From: Dreissena polymorpha
Taxonomy: Eukaryota > Mollusca > Bivalvia > Myida > Dreissenidae
NCBI RefSeq assembly: GCF_020536995.1
Contig: NC_068357.1
Span: 54,453,063 to 54,517,062, forward strand
DNA length: 64,000 bases
Direction: 5' to 3'
In this document: positions 46,195 to 57,199 of the stretch, in pieces
Layout: every line of letters starts with the position of its first letter
Position numbering within the stretch: position 1 is the first letter of the stretch
Translations under genes and position numbers: made by a program
Notes under the pieces: model-generated
Seen by the model: the letters and a program-made list of their open reading frames with translations, nothing else
Databases searched by the model: none
What the model was told of the DNA's origin: nothing

Positions 46195-47105
46195 GGTGTC
46201 TATATGACGTACCATGACGTCGAAAGTCTACAAGACCTACTAGGTAGAACGAGAAATGTACTTCGACGTACAGTTTTCACCGACCCTTGAGTGTTAGCCA
46301 ATCAGAAGACACCTTACATCTGTTGCTTTTAGAGATATTTGACATTGAACATAAGTATTATTGTTATTTATACCAAATTATGTGACTATCGACCGCTGAC
46401 TCATAGATATTGTGCGTATTTATTAAACATTATTATTATTATAATTTATACCAAATTATGCGACTATCGACCGCTAACTCATAGATATTGTGCGTATTTA
46501 TTGACCTGGCGTGTAACCTCTGACTTACATGTATGCAAGTTATGGTTATCACAAAATACGACCAACGGAGAGGTTATAATACATTATTTATCCCGTTAAT
46601 GCTTGGTAACTGTTTGGTTACCGTTGGGAATTTCCTACACAGTAATGCACTGGACGGTCGTGATACTCCGCCCCGCATGATCAATAAATACTCACAATAT
46701 GCTGAATAATTTTAATTTTACAAAGGTAACAATTGAATCTTCTTCAAATTTGTATATAATCTATTTCAATGCATTAAATACTTGAAACTTCTATGTGTTT
46801 TGTTTTGCCATTCTGATATTTTTATTCATTTTGTCCTCAATTAAAAAATAGATTTTAAACATTTATTATGAATAAATCTGAAGGAAAAGCGGCTCAAGAG
46901 ACTAGTGTTTTGATTGGCTGTTCAAAAAATGTGTACGTTGAAGTACAAACATGTATGTTGAAGTACAAATTGTACTTTGACGTACAAATATATACTTCGA
47001 AGTGTATTTTATATTTATGGCGACGTACAATTATTGTACTTTGACGAACATTTCTCTTTTTAACTTGTAGGTCTTCTTGACTTTCAACCCAAATGGTACG
47101 CCATA
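46195..47105. repeat. Diverged inverted-repeat pair enclosing 0.8 kb
   Basis: GTACCATGACGTCGAAAGTC and ACAAGACCTACTAGG (46207-46245) recur inverted at 47055-47100 as GACTTTCAACCCAAATGGTA and AGGTCTTC. A shorter third copy lies at 49398-49440. Probably an old MITE. These blocks mimic small exons bounded by AG and GT but have no matching phase. Confidence 0.55.
46367..46505 (+). repeat. 78-bp tandem duplication
   Basis: TTTATACCAAATTATG and GACTATCGACCGCT...ACTCATAGATATTGTGCG occur at 46367 and 46445 with two visible differences. Confidence 0.9.
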
Positions 47106-47380
47106 GTATGTCTTTAGGGTTATCTAAAGAATGCTCCCACTTAAGAGATCGATACAGAGACCTCCCAGTGACTAAGCCAGTTAGCAGACATCCCATCTAC
47201 TATACCACAGCCACCGAACCAGCTATAAATTCCTGTTGGCTAGAAAACAAAAAATATAAGATGCTAGATCTTTAAGCTTGGAACATGTAACTTGTTTTAA
47301 GATTGATTTTTTTGGATGCATTACTTAATTATTGCAACAATTATAATATTTTGAACACAATCATGTCAATATATTTATTA

Positions 47381-49142
47381 ACAAGAGCACCGCCTTGCGG
47401 GTGCAGACCGCTCATCTATTTTCTATTTAATGGTGAAGGGACTCTCATTTTCAATCACAAAGGAGGGAGTGGTGGAGTGAAGAGGGGTGCATTGTGTGGG
47501 GGTGTGGACATTTATTACATTATCTTCCAAAAATGCCAAAAAAGGGAAAAAAATAAATTGGGAAGGGGGGGGGGTGGGGGGGTGGGGGGGGGATTCTTGG
47601 GTGCGATGGTTGGACGGTATTTCAAACATAAAATAATAAAAATAAATATTTGTGTTTTTTAACCGTTTAAAAAAAAATTGGGGGGGGGTGAGGTGGGGGG
47701 GGGTATAGTGTGAGAGCGTGGTGGTAATTTGTGAGATGATCTTAAAAAAAAGTGGGGGTGGGGGGGATTCTTGGGTGCGATGGTTGGACGGTATTTCAAA
47801 CATAAAATAATCAAAATAAATAGTTTTGTTTTTTAACCGTTTAAAAAAATAATTTGGGGAGGGGGGTGTGGGGGGTATAGTGTGAGGGTGTGGTGGTTGT
47901 GAGATGATATTAAAAAAAAATAGGGGGGATTCGGGGGGGAAGGGGGGGCACGGGCGATGGTTTGGGTGGAGTCTATTGTGGTATGTCAGGTAAGAGTAGT
48001 TTTGTCAAAGTATCAATCAAATCTAATCATAAATAAAGAAGTTATGGCAATTTTAGCAAAATTTAATAATTTGACCTTGAGAGTCAAGGTCATTCAAAGG
48101 TCAAGGTAAAATTCAACTTGCCAGGTACAGTAACCTCATGATAGCATGAAAGTATTTGAAGTTTGAAAGCAATAGCCTTGATACTTAAGAAGTAAAGTGG
48201 ATCGAAACACAAAATTTAACCATATATTCAAAGTTACTAAGTAAAAAAAGGGCCATAATTCCGTAAAAATGACATCCAGAGTTATGCAACTTGTCCTTTT
48301 ACTGTACCCTTATGATAGTTTGCGAGTGTTCCAAGTATGAAAGCAATATCTATGATACTTTAGGGGTAAAGTGGACCAAAACACAAAACTTAACCAAATT
48401 TTCAATTTTCTAAGTATAAAGGGCCCATAATTCCGTCCAAATGCCAGTCAGAGTAACATAACTTTGCCTGCACAGTCCCCTTACGATAGTTAATAAGTGT
48501 TGATACTGTAGGAATAAAGTGGACCTAAACACAAAACATAACCAAATTTTCAATTTTCTAAGTATAAAAAGGGCACATAATTCTGTCAAAATGCCAGTCA
48601 GAGTTACATTACTTTGCCTGCACAGTCCCCTTATGATATTTAGTAAGTGTTGCAAGTATGAAAGCAATAGCTTTGATACTGTAGGAATAAAATGGACCTA
48701 AACACAAAACTTAACCAAAATTTTCAATTTTCTAAGTATAAAAAGTGCACATAATTCTGTCAAAATGCACGCCAGAGTTATCTAACTTTGCCTGCCCAGT
48801 CCCCTCATGATAGTAAGTAAGTGTACCAAGTTTGAATGCAATAGCATTGATACTTTCTGAAAAAAGTGGACCTAAACGCAAAACTTAACCAAAATTTTCA
48901 ATTTTCTAAGTATAAAAAGGGCACATAATTCAGTAAAATGCACGCCAGAGTTATCTAACTTTGCCTGCCCAGTCCCCTCATGATAGTAAGTAAGTGTACC
49001 AAGTTTGAATGCAATAGCATTGATACTTTCTGAGAAAAGTGGACCTAAACGCAAAACTTAACCGGACGCCAACACCGACGCAGACGCCAAGGTGATGACA
49101 ATAGCTCATATTTTTTTTTTCAAAAAATAGATGAGCTAAAAA
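47381..49142 (+). mobile_element. pearl/HINE-like element with G-rich head and 170-bp core
   Basis: It starts ACAAGAGCACCGCC...GCGGGTGC (hairpin), then GCTCATCTATTTT, whose inverted complement AAAATAGATGAGC precedes the terminal TAAAAA at 49142. The G-rich part (47560-47960) has two units of about 190 bp with GGGTGCGATGGTTGGACGG. A conserved middle (TTTGGGTGGAGTCTATTGTG, GTCAAAGTATCAATC) follows. Then come about five core units of 150-180 bp with GGGC(A)CATAATTC and CACAAAACTTAACC. Homologous to 57200-58318. Confidence 0.85.
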
Positions 49143-50061
49143 TACATAGTTATCAAAAAAACTTAAAAAGCTTTTGCCCGTAAATTAGGTAGCACCTATA
49201 ATCATATTACTCTAATCTTTAAATTGTAAAAATATATTACCTATATTTTGTTTTGACTTAGAAATTAGCTAATACATGATTATTTAGTCAGACATGAGGA
49301 TTTATCCGTAATAAGAATGTATTGTAAATTATTATTTTAATAATTACGTTGCTTAATTCATTTTGTGTTTGTGCTGTTGGTCCGCAGAGGGTTCACGGTT
49401 TTTCTTTCAGGTCTACATGACTCACACAGTTGAAGGTACGCCTGAGAAGGTCATTTAGCTACATATTCTAGGTTTGCTTTTTACATAAACATTAAATTTT
49501 TAAAAACACAAATATCCAAAATGGCGTCTTTTCCACCGCTCCCACAGGTTGCAAAACACTTTTTATCACAAATTAAATTTAATATTAAAAACGCAAGGTT
49601 TGACTTTTGCATATGATCAAAGTATATATTGTATCTCACAAAAACGTCACCAAAACGTGAACGCCCATGCGATAGATACGTAAGCTTGATAAATTTCGAC
49701 CGGAAGTCATACAATCCTCATAATTTATTCTCTTGCTAACTTTAAACATAAACAAAATGAATTTATCAATGTCAAAGTGATGAGTGTGCCATGTTATGCT
49801 ATTTAAATTTATAGACTTTGCTTTATTGTTAGTTCCTGGTCGATTTGATAAATAAGTTATTTGATGTTTTTTGTTTGAAACTCACTTTTCCAAGTTCAGC
49901 TTGAGAAATGTCATCAATAAATTTCCTGAATGAAATAAGGTTGGGGCATATTATGTTTACTTATGTATAGACTAAATAGAGACTTGTTTAAAAAACTAAG
50001 TAAAACTATTATTATTATTAATAAATACAATTTTAATTTATTTATATTTTACAAATGCTAC
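49143..50061. other. Eps15-like intron 1, nothing recognised
   Basis: AT-rich, no gene or element seen apart from the short repeat block at 49398-49440. Confidence 0.5.
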
Positions 50062-50228
50062 CCAGTGTGCGAAATACAGATTTTAATGGAATCGCCCAAA
50101 TTCTTATACCCATATATAAATAGTAAAATTATTATCAGCCCAACTGTTTAAATTTTTTAAGTCCCACTTGCCCCAATGGATTTTCACTAGCCAAAACCCT
50201 TCAGGCTAGTGTGAATTTCGCACACTGG
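50062..50228. mobile_element. 167-bp MITE, hAT-like ends
   Basis: Ends CCAGTGTGCGAAAT and ATTTCGCACACTGG are perfect inverted complements. Reading the element from CAGTG, flanks GCTACC and GCTTCC give a 6-bp target duplication with one mismatch. Confidence 0.8.
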
Positions 50229-50547
50229 CTTCCTTTCAGAAGACAGTGTTTTAAAGTTCAGGAATCAAATCCAAAAACAAATAATTTTTACCATGCTGAA
50301 TTTTAGCCTCGTTTTGAAATTAAAGAAAAACACATTTTGACATTACAAAATTATGCTTTATTCTTTTATTTTCATAATAATTTTGAATTTAAAATCGCAA
50401 TTTTTCAACAAATCATTATCAATGAATCCAGAAGATTAAAAATTACTAGTTCTGATTTTGGTTTTAACTAAATGTGTTTGTGACCAACCAAGCTTGAAAC
50501 AGATGCTGTTAGGGTAAAGATAATCTTTCACAGGATATCACTCTCAT

Positions 50548-51635
50548 CAGGGTTCGACACTAAGGCACGTCCGACAGACATTGTCTAGTAAGATCGGTGG
50601 TCGGGCTAGTAAAACTGTGGGCTAGCTTGTCCGACTGGTCGTACATACAAAATCTATACTGATTCATATAACTATAACTAACCGAAAACCTTTTTCTCTT
50701 AATGTGTAAAAGAACTATTGTATCCATTATTTACATCAGAACAAAACTAGCGTATATAAATAAACGCGGAGCATTCACATGATTCATCGCTATTTTTAGA
50801 CGCGAAGGAGAGATCCCGCAGAAATAGCTTGTTTCCATTGGTATAGTTGTCATGAATATTAACCCTTTGCGTGCTGGTAAATTTGTAGTCTGCTAAAATG
50901 TTGTCTGCTGAATTTCTAAAATTAGCATTTTCTTCATTTTTTTTTCAAAGAATACTATTAGAATAGCAAACAGTTTGGATCCAGATGAGACGCCACATTT
51001 TGTGGCGTCTCATGTGGATCCAAACTGTTTTCAAAGACCTTCAAAATTCGGTTCCAGCATTAAAATAGTTATTGATTTTCTGCAGTGTCGTAGAACTTTA
51101 CATCATGTTTTTACGACTTCTATCGAAAATCGGTATCGTCAATGTAAACATCTTGGCGTAGAAGACAAGAGAATGTAATTTAAAGAGTGACTTTGTTCAA
51201 GATTGGATTTTCGTCCGACAAATAAGTTAATAAAGAAGAATCCGACGGTAAAACTGACACAGATTATGATGGAAAAGGGCATTGGAGCTGTGGAGCACAG
51301 CGGTCAAGGAGGCCAGAATTTGATAACGTTTAATAAATGTCACCTGCTGTACAGACATCATTTGTTTAACTGGTGATAAACAGTGAAATTACAACGAACA
51401 ATTTATGTTGTTAAATAGTTTTATTTTATTTTTTACTCTGCATCAAAATAACTTTCTTGTGTTCACTAAATACATGTTGTATTTTCTGATAAAACCTGAT
51501 TAAACAGTTACACGACACAATTCTGTGAATTTGCTATGTCATTTATGGTCTAGTAGACATCAGATTAGGGCTAGTACATTTTAAGAGGAGTTGGTCCGAT
51601 GGTCTGGCTGTAAAAAAAGTTAATGTCGAACCCTG
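50548..51635. mobile_element. hAT-like non-autonomous element, 5-bp target duplication
   Basis: Ends CAGGGTTCGACACTAA and, inverted, CAGGGTTCGACATTAA (15 of 16). CTCAT flanks both sides (50543-50547 and 51636-51640). Subterminal GTCCGAC / GGTCCGATGGTC motifs are present, as are CTAGT-type repeats. A 63-bp palindrome sits inside at 50968-51030. No transposase. Confidence 0.82.
50968..51030. repeat. Near-perfect 63-bp palindrome
   Basis: AAACAGTTTGGATCC and its complement at the ends enclose GATGAGACGCCACA/TGTGGCGTCTCAT with a tiny loop. I recall GATGAGACGCC palindromes as a dispersed element in bivalve genomes; this copy is nested in the hAT-like element. Confidence 0.85.
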
Positions 51636-51658
51636 CTCATCTGGAACAAAGGAGCAAG

Positions 51659-52567
51659 TACCGTAATTGCTCTATGTTTTCGGACACTTATAAATAATAT
51701 ATTTTTTTTTTGTCCGAAAACTTAGATACAAAAAATATTCACAAAATACAGGTGTCCGAAAACTTAAAGTCGAAAATTTAAGTATCCGAAAAAAGCGTCA
51801 AGTGTATCAACGACTACCGGTAATAGCATGCGCTTGTAAAATACCACGCCGTATAGTATAAATTACAGTTATATATTTTTGCACTGCATTTTAAATAATT
51901 TTAAATGCTTTATTTATTTGACAGAAAGTTACTGCAAGGTTGTACTTTGACCAACGAGTTCAAAGATGAGCATGCGATGTACCGATACTTGCTAGTATGA
52001 ACCTGTAATTAACGCATTAAAAAAGCAAACTATGAATTCTTTGTTTGGTCATTTCCGATTATTGTTGTCTAACTCCTTCCATTGTTCGTAAAACTTGCAC
52101 TAGGGTGCACCACACTTTGAAGCGTTTAGTATTTGTCACAGTTATTTTACTGAGAAGGGTTGGTACAATTTAGGTAGATAATTGAACTGTTAATTGGCAC
52201 TACCCATGGTAATTGTCATAACGCTTATTATACTATCGGGCGAAACCATTGTTTAATACCAGCTTACAAGGTTATTTACCCAATAACGCAAATGTAATGG
52301 TCCGTTGCCCTCAGGCATGCACCTGCCATGTTTTAAGATGTCAATCTGGTTGTAAAACCCCTTGATCGAAGTGTCATGAGATATCGAAAACAGGACAGAA
52401 ATTTGGTAAAATAACGCTGTAAAATATACTGTCCGAAAACTTAGAGGCATTAATTATGGACGAAAACTCGTGTGTCCGAAAATTAAGTCATGAAAAATAT
52501 TTTTTTTTGCTAAAAAAAGGGGTGTCCGAAAACTTAGAGTGTCCGAAAACATAGAGTAATTACGGTA
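51659..52567. mobile_element. Tc1/mariner-like MITE with TA ends
   Basis: Termini TACCGTAATTGCTCTATG and, inverted from 52567, TACCGTAATTACTCTATG continue into TTTTCGGACAC on both sides. The terminal TA pairs fit a TA target. GTCCGAAAACTTAGA-type motifs recur at least six times near the ends, in both orientations. No transposase frame. Confidence 0.8.
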
Positions 52568-52888
52568 GTGATCTGATAACAAATAATGACCTTGTGGCTT
52601 GTTTGTACGCAATCTGATGACTTAATAAACTCCAGTTATGTTCCAGACCAAATTTCTTGTAATATAAGCACAGACTACAATGATGGTGTCAGTAATGAAA
52701 TTCACCACCTTGAAAACATTGTCGCCACTTACGATAAATTGTTTCAAATTGCAACAATTATGATCAACAGCGAAACCCTTGTATAAAAAAAGAAAAAAGG
52801 CAGTATTAGTAAATTATTCAGTCCCACTTACACTCAGTGTTGGATTAAAATTAATATTTATGCTTTTGACATGAATGTTTCATTACAG

Positions 52889-52933
52889 ATTGTAGGGAAG
52901 CATGGTCCAGTCTTTGAAGCTTACTACAGACAG
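52889..52933 (+). CDS. Eps15-like endocytic adaptor, exon 2 (start of EH domain 1)
   Basis: Acceptor TTTCATTACAG|ATT, donor CAG|GTATGA, 15 codons: IVGKHGPVFEAYYRQ. Together with exon 3 this gives EAYYRQ-ADPNNTGSVGALDA, the opening of the first EH domain of Eps15/Eps15L1 (YE.YYRQVD..NTGRV.A.DAA). Both flanking junctions are phase 0. EH domains bind NPF motifs in endocytic partners; Eps15 acts at clathrin-coated pits with AP-2. Confidence 0.85.
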
Positions 52934-54207
52934 GTATGATGTGGCTGTTTTATTTGAATTTCCTTTTGAGAACAGCTTTATTCATAATTTCTTTTATATC
53001 AACATATTTTGCTATTTTGAAATACTATTGTACACCAGGGATGTACAACTTTTGTCACGTGACCACAAAAGTCATCGCAGGATGTTCAATTGCATCAGTA
53101 GTCCCGCTCTGTAAGGTATATTTCATCTTTTTATAGAGAATATGTAAAAAATACAAAGCCTATGACATGCTACATACCTTTTCGCATATTAAGACGCATT
53201 GCAATTGTTTCGAAGCTTTGCAGTTTCTAAGAATACTTCAACATAAAATTTAGATTTTCAATGCAAACGCAGTTTGATTTTATATTTGTTTACTTTCGAT
53301 TCACGAATAAATCATATTGGTTGAAAAACGAGAGCACATGATTCTTAGTTTTGTTTATTTATTGTATTTGAGATAAAAATTGTCGTTTTAATATTTTATT
53401 TGATCAGTTCTTGCTATTTCAAAAATATACAAACGCAGGTTGGTTGAGCAAACACAGTTTTGTGAAGCTGGATTATGACAAACGCAGGTTGGTTGAGATA
53501 GTGGCATAGGCCAAAAATCTGCAGGTTAATTGTTTTATTGCTGCAAAGAATATCCGGTATCGCAATAAAACACGTAATAATCAGATCGACAGCCACAATT
53601 CTAAAAGAAACGAATGACTTATGCACAAAACATAAAACTGGTCTATGTGCAACTTGAGAAGGTAGTACAGATTTAAATGTAATTGTTGACAATTCGCACA
53701 ATAATTCCAATGAAACAAAGATGCTTCATCGAAAATATATTTTAAGCATATTGATTCGAATTAGATAAACACAAATCCGCTGATTACAAATGTATATTCC
53801 AAAGGATTGGGTGAGATCAACAATAATCAAAGATAATCAACATAAATTACAATGATTTTAATAAGATAAACAATAATCACAGAAAATCAATATACATGTA
53901 AATCACAATTAATTGGTTGAGATCAACAGTAATCACATATGAGCATTAATGAACACATTAATTTGTATGAGATCAACCATTATCATAATCAATTAAAATC
54001 AGAATAATAAATATAACAACAATAATCATAAAAAAAACAGGAATACCAAACAAAACAACACAAGATAGACGATATATAACACAATGTTTCGGATGCAAAA
54101 TCATGCGTAATACTATATATAATTGTTTTACAGTCTGTATTACCACTAATCAAGAAAATAATCACGGCACATTGGTTAGAAATATGCCAGGAGAGTTAAA
54201 AAATAAT

Positions 54208-54516
54208 TCTTGGTAATACCATCGTCATTTAACAGATGACTTGGCCCGGTGCTTTGCAGATCTGTGCTTTGATAGACTACTGCGGAGCCTGTACCTTTTT
54301 TCACACATATCACATGCAAAGTTTTTCTCTCAATTGTGGGTGTCAAGGTGGGACTAAATGTCAATTTTATATCGGAGTGTTGCATTGCAAATTGAACAGG
54401 TAAATTGCACTGCAGCTACCTCCCTCCGGACTTGACGATTCAGGTCATCTTTTGTTGAAAACCTTTTGCCGCATTTTTCACAGGGGAATGACTTTTCAAC
54501 ACCATGAATGCTGCAT
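54208..54516 (-). pseudogene. C2H2 zinc-finger pseudogene, main exon
   Basis: After an acceptor (TTTTTTTTATTAG|AT) one frame reads three fingers: FPCEKCGKRFSTKDDLNRQ, FTCSICNATLRYKIDI*SHL then DTHN, and NFACDMCEKRYRLRSSLSKH then RSAKH. The first finger has Gln in place of the first zinc-binding His and lacks the second. The second keeps all four ligands but has a stop inside (TAG). A further stop (TGA) sits in the linker THN*EKNF, where Gly-Glu-Lys is usual. The third finger looks complete. The frame ends in AKSSVK and TGA. It cannot make the full protein as it stands. Confidence 0.72.
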
Positions 54517-55035
54517 CTAATAAAAAAAAAGGAACTGTTGAATAATCATTTAATACAGAAAGATATACACAGAATAGTATCCATAATAATATGGAACTAA
54601 ACAAAATGATCAATCAGACGCGCTCCAGATATGGCGTGTAAACGCGTATTTCCGAATTACAAAATCCAATATAAGCATTAAAACATATTTGTAATGGGCC
54701 AATTACGTATACGTGAAGTAACGGTACGCGTACATTCTGGATTTATGCCGTGTAATTTCCAATTTTTCAGTGACAATGTGCATTGAAATTGTATCTGGAC
54801 TGTTATGGTCGTTAAAAAATATACACTATAATGATCACACCAACATGCACGAAACTAGTAATAATTTGTTATTTTTAAGCCGGCTTATTTCAAAAACACT
54901 ATACAAAACATTTCAAATAGTGATTTGTAACAAGATTATCAAAAACATACTTTCGCTAAGAATACAGTGACCTATGTTGAATTGCATTTTGATTTTTAAA
55001 CCGACAGAACCTAGCGTAGTACTTGAAAAATACAC

Positions 55036-55189
55036 ACCTGTGTCTGTTTGAACGCCTGTGCTGTGTAAAATATTTTTCCACAACAGGCAAATCGTCCAGT
55101 CCCTCTTTGGCGCTTATCTTGAAGCTTTAACCCCGACTCCAATTTGAATGTCTTCCCACAAATTTCACACACGAGCGTCATGTTTCTGT
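55036..55189 (-). pseudogene. C2H2 zinc-finger pseudogene, upstream exon
   Basis: Acceptor TTTAATTACAG|AAACATG and donor ACACAG|GTGTGT. The frame MTLVCEICGKTFKLESGLKL continues QDKRQRG, then RFACCGKIFYTAQAFKQTQ. Finger 1 has Gln (CAA) at both His positions; finger 2 has lost the spacing between its cysteines and ends in T/Q. Its phase does not join cleanly to the exon at 54516, so the gene is probably dead. Confidence 0.6.
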
Positions 55190-56016
55190 AATTAAACAAT
55201 TACCATTTGTTAAAATATATTTCTAAAATGTTTTTAAAGTTTGAATGACAACACCAAAAGGCATAAGAATTGCATGCAATTGTATGCAACACAATCTTTG
55301 TAAAAATAACTCCATTAGTATTTTGACGGACAAAAATCAACTTTGAAAGAAGACGATGTTTTGTGGAAAACGAAAAGAAAGAACTCCGCCAATTTTTCGT
55401 AAGAATTTCATTTATCACGGATAAAAACAATTATCTGTATGATAAATCCTAAAATGTCGATTTCAGACTAGTTAAATTTATGGATTCTTGTGTATAAAGT
55501 CAACAGAAATGACGCTTTGTTGTGGCAGAGCTTTGCATCCAATCCTTATATAGGCAGCAACCGCTACGAAATATACTGCTACTTTGAGACTACGCATAAG
55601 ATTATAATGCGGTATAAAATGATGACAACCGTTAACTGCTTGCTGTTTAGATGTGTCGCCTACAAGACTTCCTTGGTGACAAGCAAACATGAACAAAAAA
55701 ATCAACGAGGAATGGTTATGTGATAATGTTGAAATCATGCTTCTGATAAATATGTTGATTAGCATAATCCCGCTCTGTTCAAATGTCGTCAATTGAAGTT
55801 CCGTATTCACATATTGTTCTGTATAGTTAATGTTTTAGTATTATTAACCTTAACATCATTTTGAAGACTTCCAAACATGTGTACAGTGTGCGTTTCATTA
55901 TCCTTTTAATGTACTCGCAATCTGCGTTTGCCATTTCCAATTGCACACGAAATACCAACCTGCGTTTGCAAAACAAAACAACATAAAATAATAAGATCTT
56001 TTTCAAATTTCACCGC

Positions 56017-56954
56017 TATTTTTAGCTCACCTGAGCAATTTTTAGCTCACCTGAGCACAACGTGCTCATGGTGAGCTTTTGTGATCGCCTTTTGTCCGTC
56101 GTCCGTTGTCCGTCGTGCGTTGTCCGTTGTGCGACGTCAACATTTGCCATGTTCACTCTCTAGAGGCAGCATTTATTGTCCAATCTTCATGAAATTTGGT
56201 CAGAAAATTGGTTTCAATCAATCAATGATATCTTGGATGAGTTTGAAAATGGTTACGGTTGATGAAAAACATGGCTGCCAAGGGGCGGGGCATTTTTCCT
56301 TATATGGCTATATATGGCTATAGTAAAATCTTGTTAACACTCTAGAGGCCACATTTATTGTCTGATCTTCATGAAACTTGGTCAGAAGATTCATCCCATT
56401 AATATCTTGGATGAGTTCGAAAATGGTGTTGGTTGCTTTAAAAACATGGCCACCAGGGGCGGGGCATTTTTCCTTATATGGCTCTATATGGCTATAGTAA
56501 AACATTGTTAACACTCTAGAGGCCACATTTATTGTCCAATCTTCATGAAATGTTGTCAGAAGATTGGTCTCAATGATATCTTGGATGAGTTAAAAAATAA
56601 TTATGTTTGCTTGAAAAACATGGCTTCCAAGGGGCGGGGCATTTTTCCTTATATGGCTATGGTAAAATCTTGTTAACACTATTGAGGCCACATTTACTGT
56701 CCGATCTTCATGAAACTTGGTCAGAAGATTCATCCCGATAATATCTTGGATGAGTTCAAAAATGATGCTGGTTGGTTGAAAAACATGGCTGCCAGGGGGC
56801 AGGGCATTTTTCTTATATGGCTATAGTAAAACCTTGTTAACACTCTAGAGGCCACATTTATTTTCCGATCTTCGTGAAACTTGGTCAGAAGATTTGTCCC
56901 AATAATATCTTGTTATCTCAGGTGAGCGACTTTGGGCCTTTCAGGCCCTCTTGT
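56017..56954 (-). mobile_element. pearl/HINE-like element, 174-bp core
   Basis: On the minus strand it starts ACAAGAGGGCCTGAAAGGCC (hairpin), then GCTCACCTGAG, and ends GTGCTCAGGTGAGCTAAAAA. The last 21 bp of the end occur twice (56017 and 56038). Five core units (near 56165, 56346, 56520, 56690, 56857) carry GGCCACATTTATTGTCC, ATATCTTGGATGAGTT and GGGGCGGGGCATTTTTCC. Confidence 0.88.
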
Positions 56955-57199
56955 TGTCATAAATGTTATTTAACATATTGAAATGAAGAGTAAAATTGTA
57001 ATAATTCAGTTGTTAAATCAATATTATTTAAGAAAATCATCAACACCACATACACAAAAAGCGTTTGCATAGCATTTCAGAATTTTGTGTCGAAGTGTTT
57101 TTGGAAAGTGGAAACAGTAAAGGCAATCTAATCATATCAAATTAAAGTTTATTTAGTATACTGTGTCATAGGCTATCGCTTTTTAGCGCGACTATTATA

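Larger units (their letters stand above)
44515..47380. other. Eps15-like intron 1, mostly unique with small repeats
   Basis: Holds a 78-bp tandem duplication (46367-46505) and an inverted pair (46195-46270 with 47030-47105). It also holds a cluster of GTAC palindromes (46925-47055) and a hammerhead-like motif (45957-46008). No exon with a conserved product was found. Confidence 0.5.
53430..55968. mobile_element. TIR element carrying decayed C2H2 zinc-finger exons
   Basis: Inverted ends CAAACGCAGGTTGGT (53430) and ACCAACCTGCGTTTG (ending 55968). Each end has a second CAAACGCAG(G/A)TTG copy 38-49 bp inside (53479, and ending 55930). No target duplication was found. The only coding remnants are C2H2 finger exons on the minus strand (54208-54516 and 55036-55189). 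Transposon capture of a host zinc-finger gene is one reading; a chance pair of inverted repeats around a host pseudogene is the other. Confidence 0.6.

Noticed and set aside
47423-47803. Pro-rich 126-residue minus-strand frame
   Set aside because: Translation of G/C homopolymer tracts in a repeat.
49404-49440. Possible extra Eps15-like exon (CAG|GTCTACATGACTC ... GAAG|GTACGC)
   Set aside because: Phase does not fit exon 2, and the same block recurs at 47070 and, inverted, at 46210, so it is a repeat.
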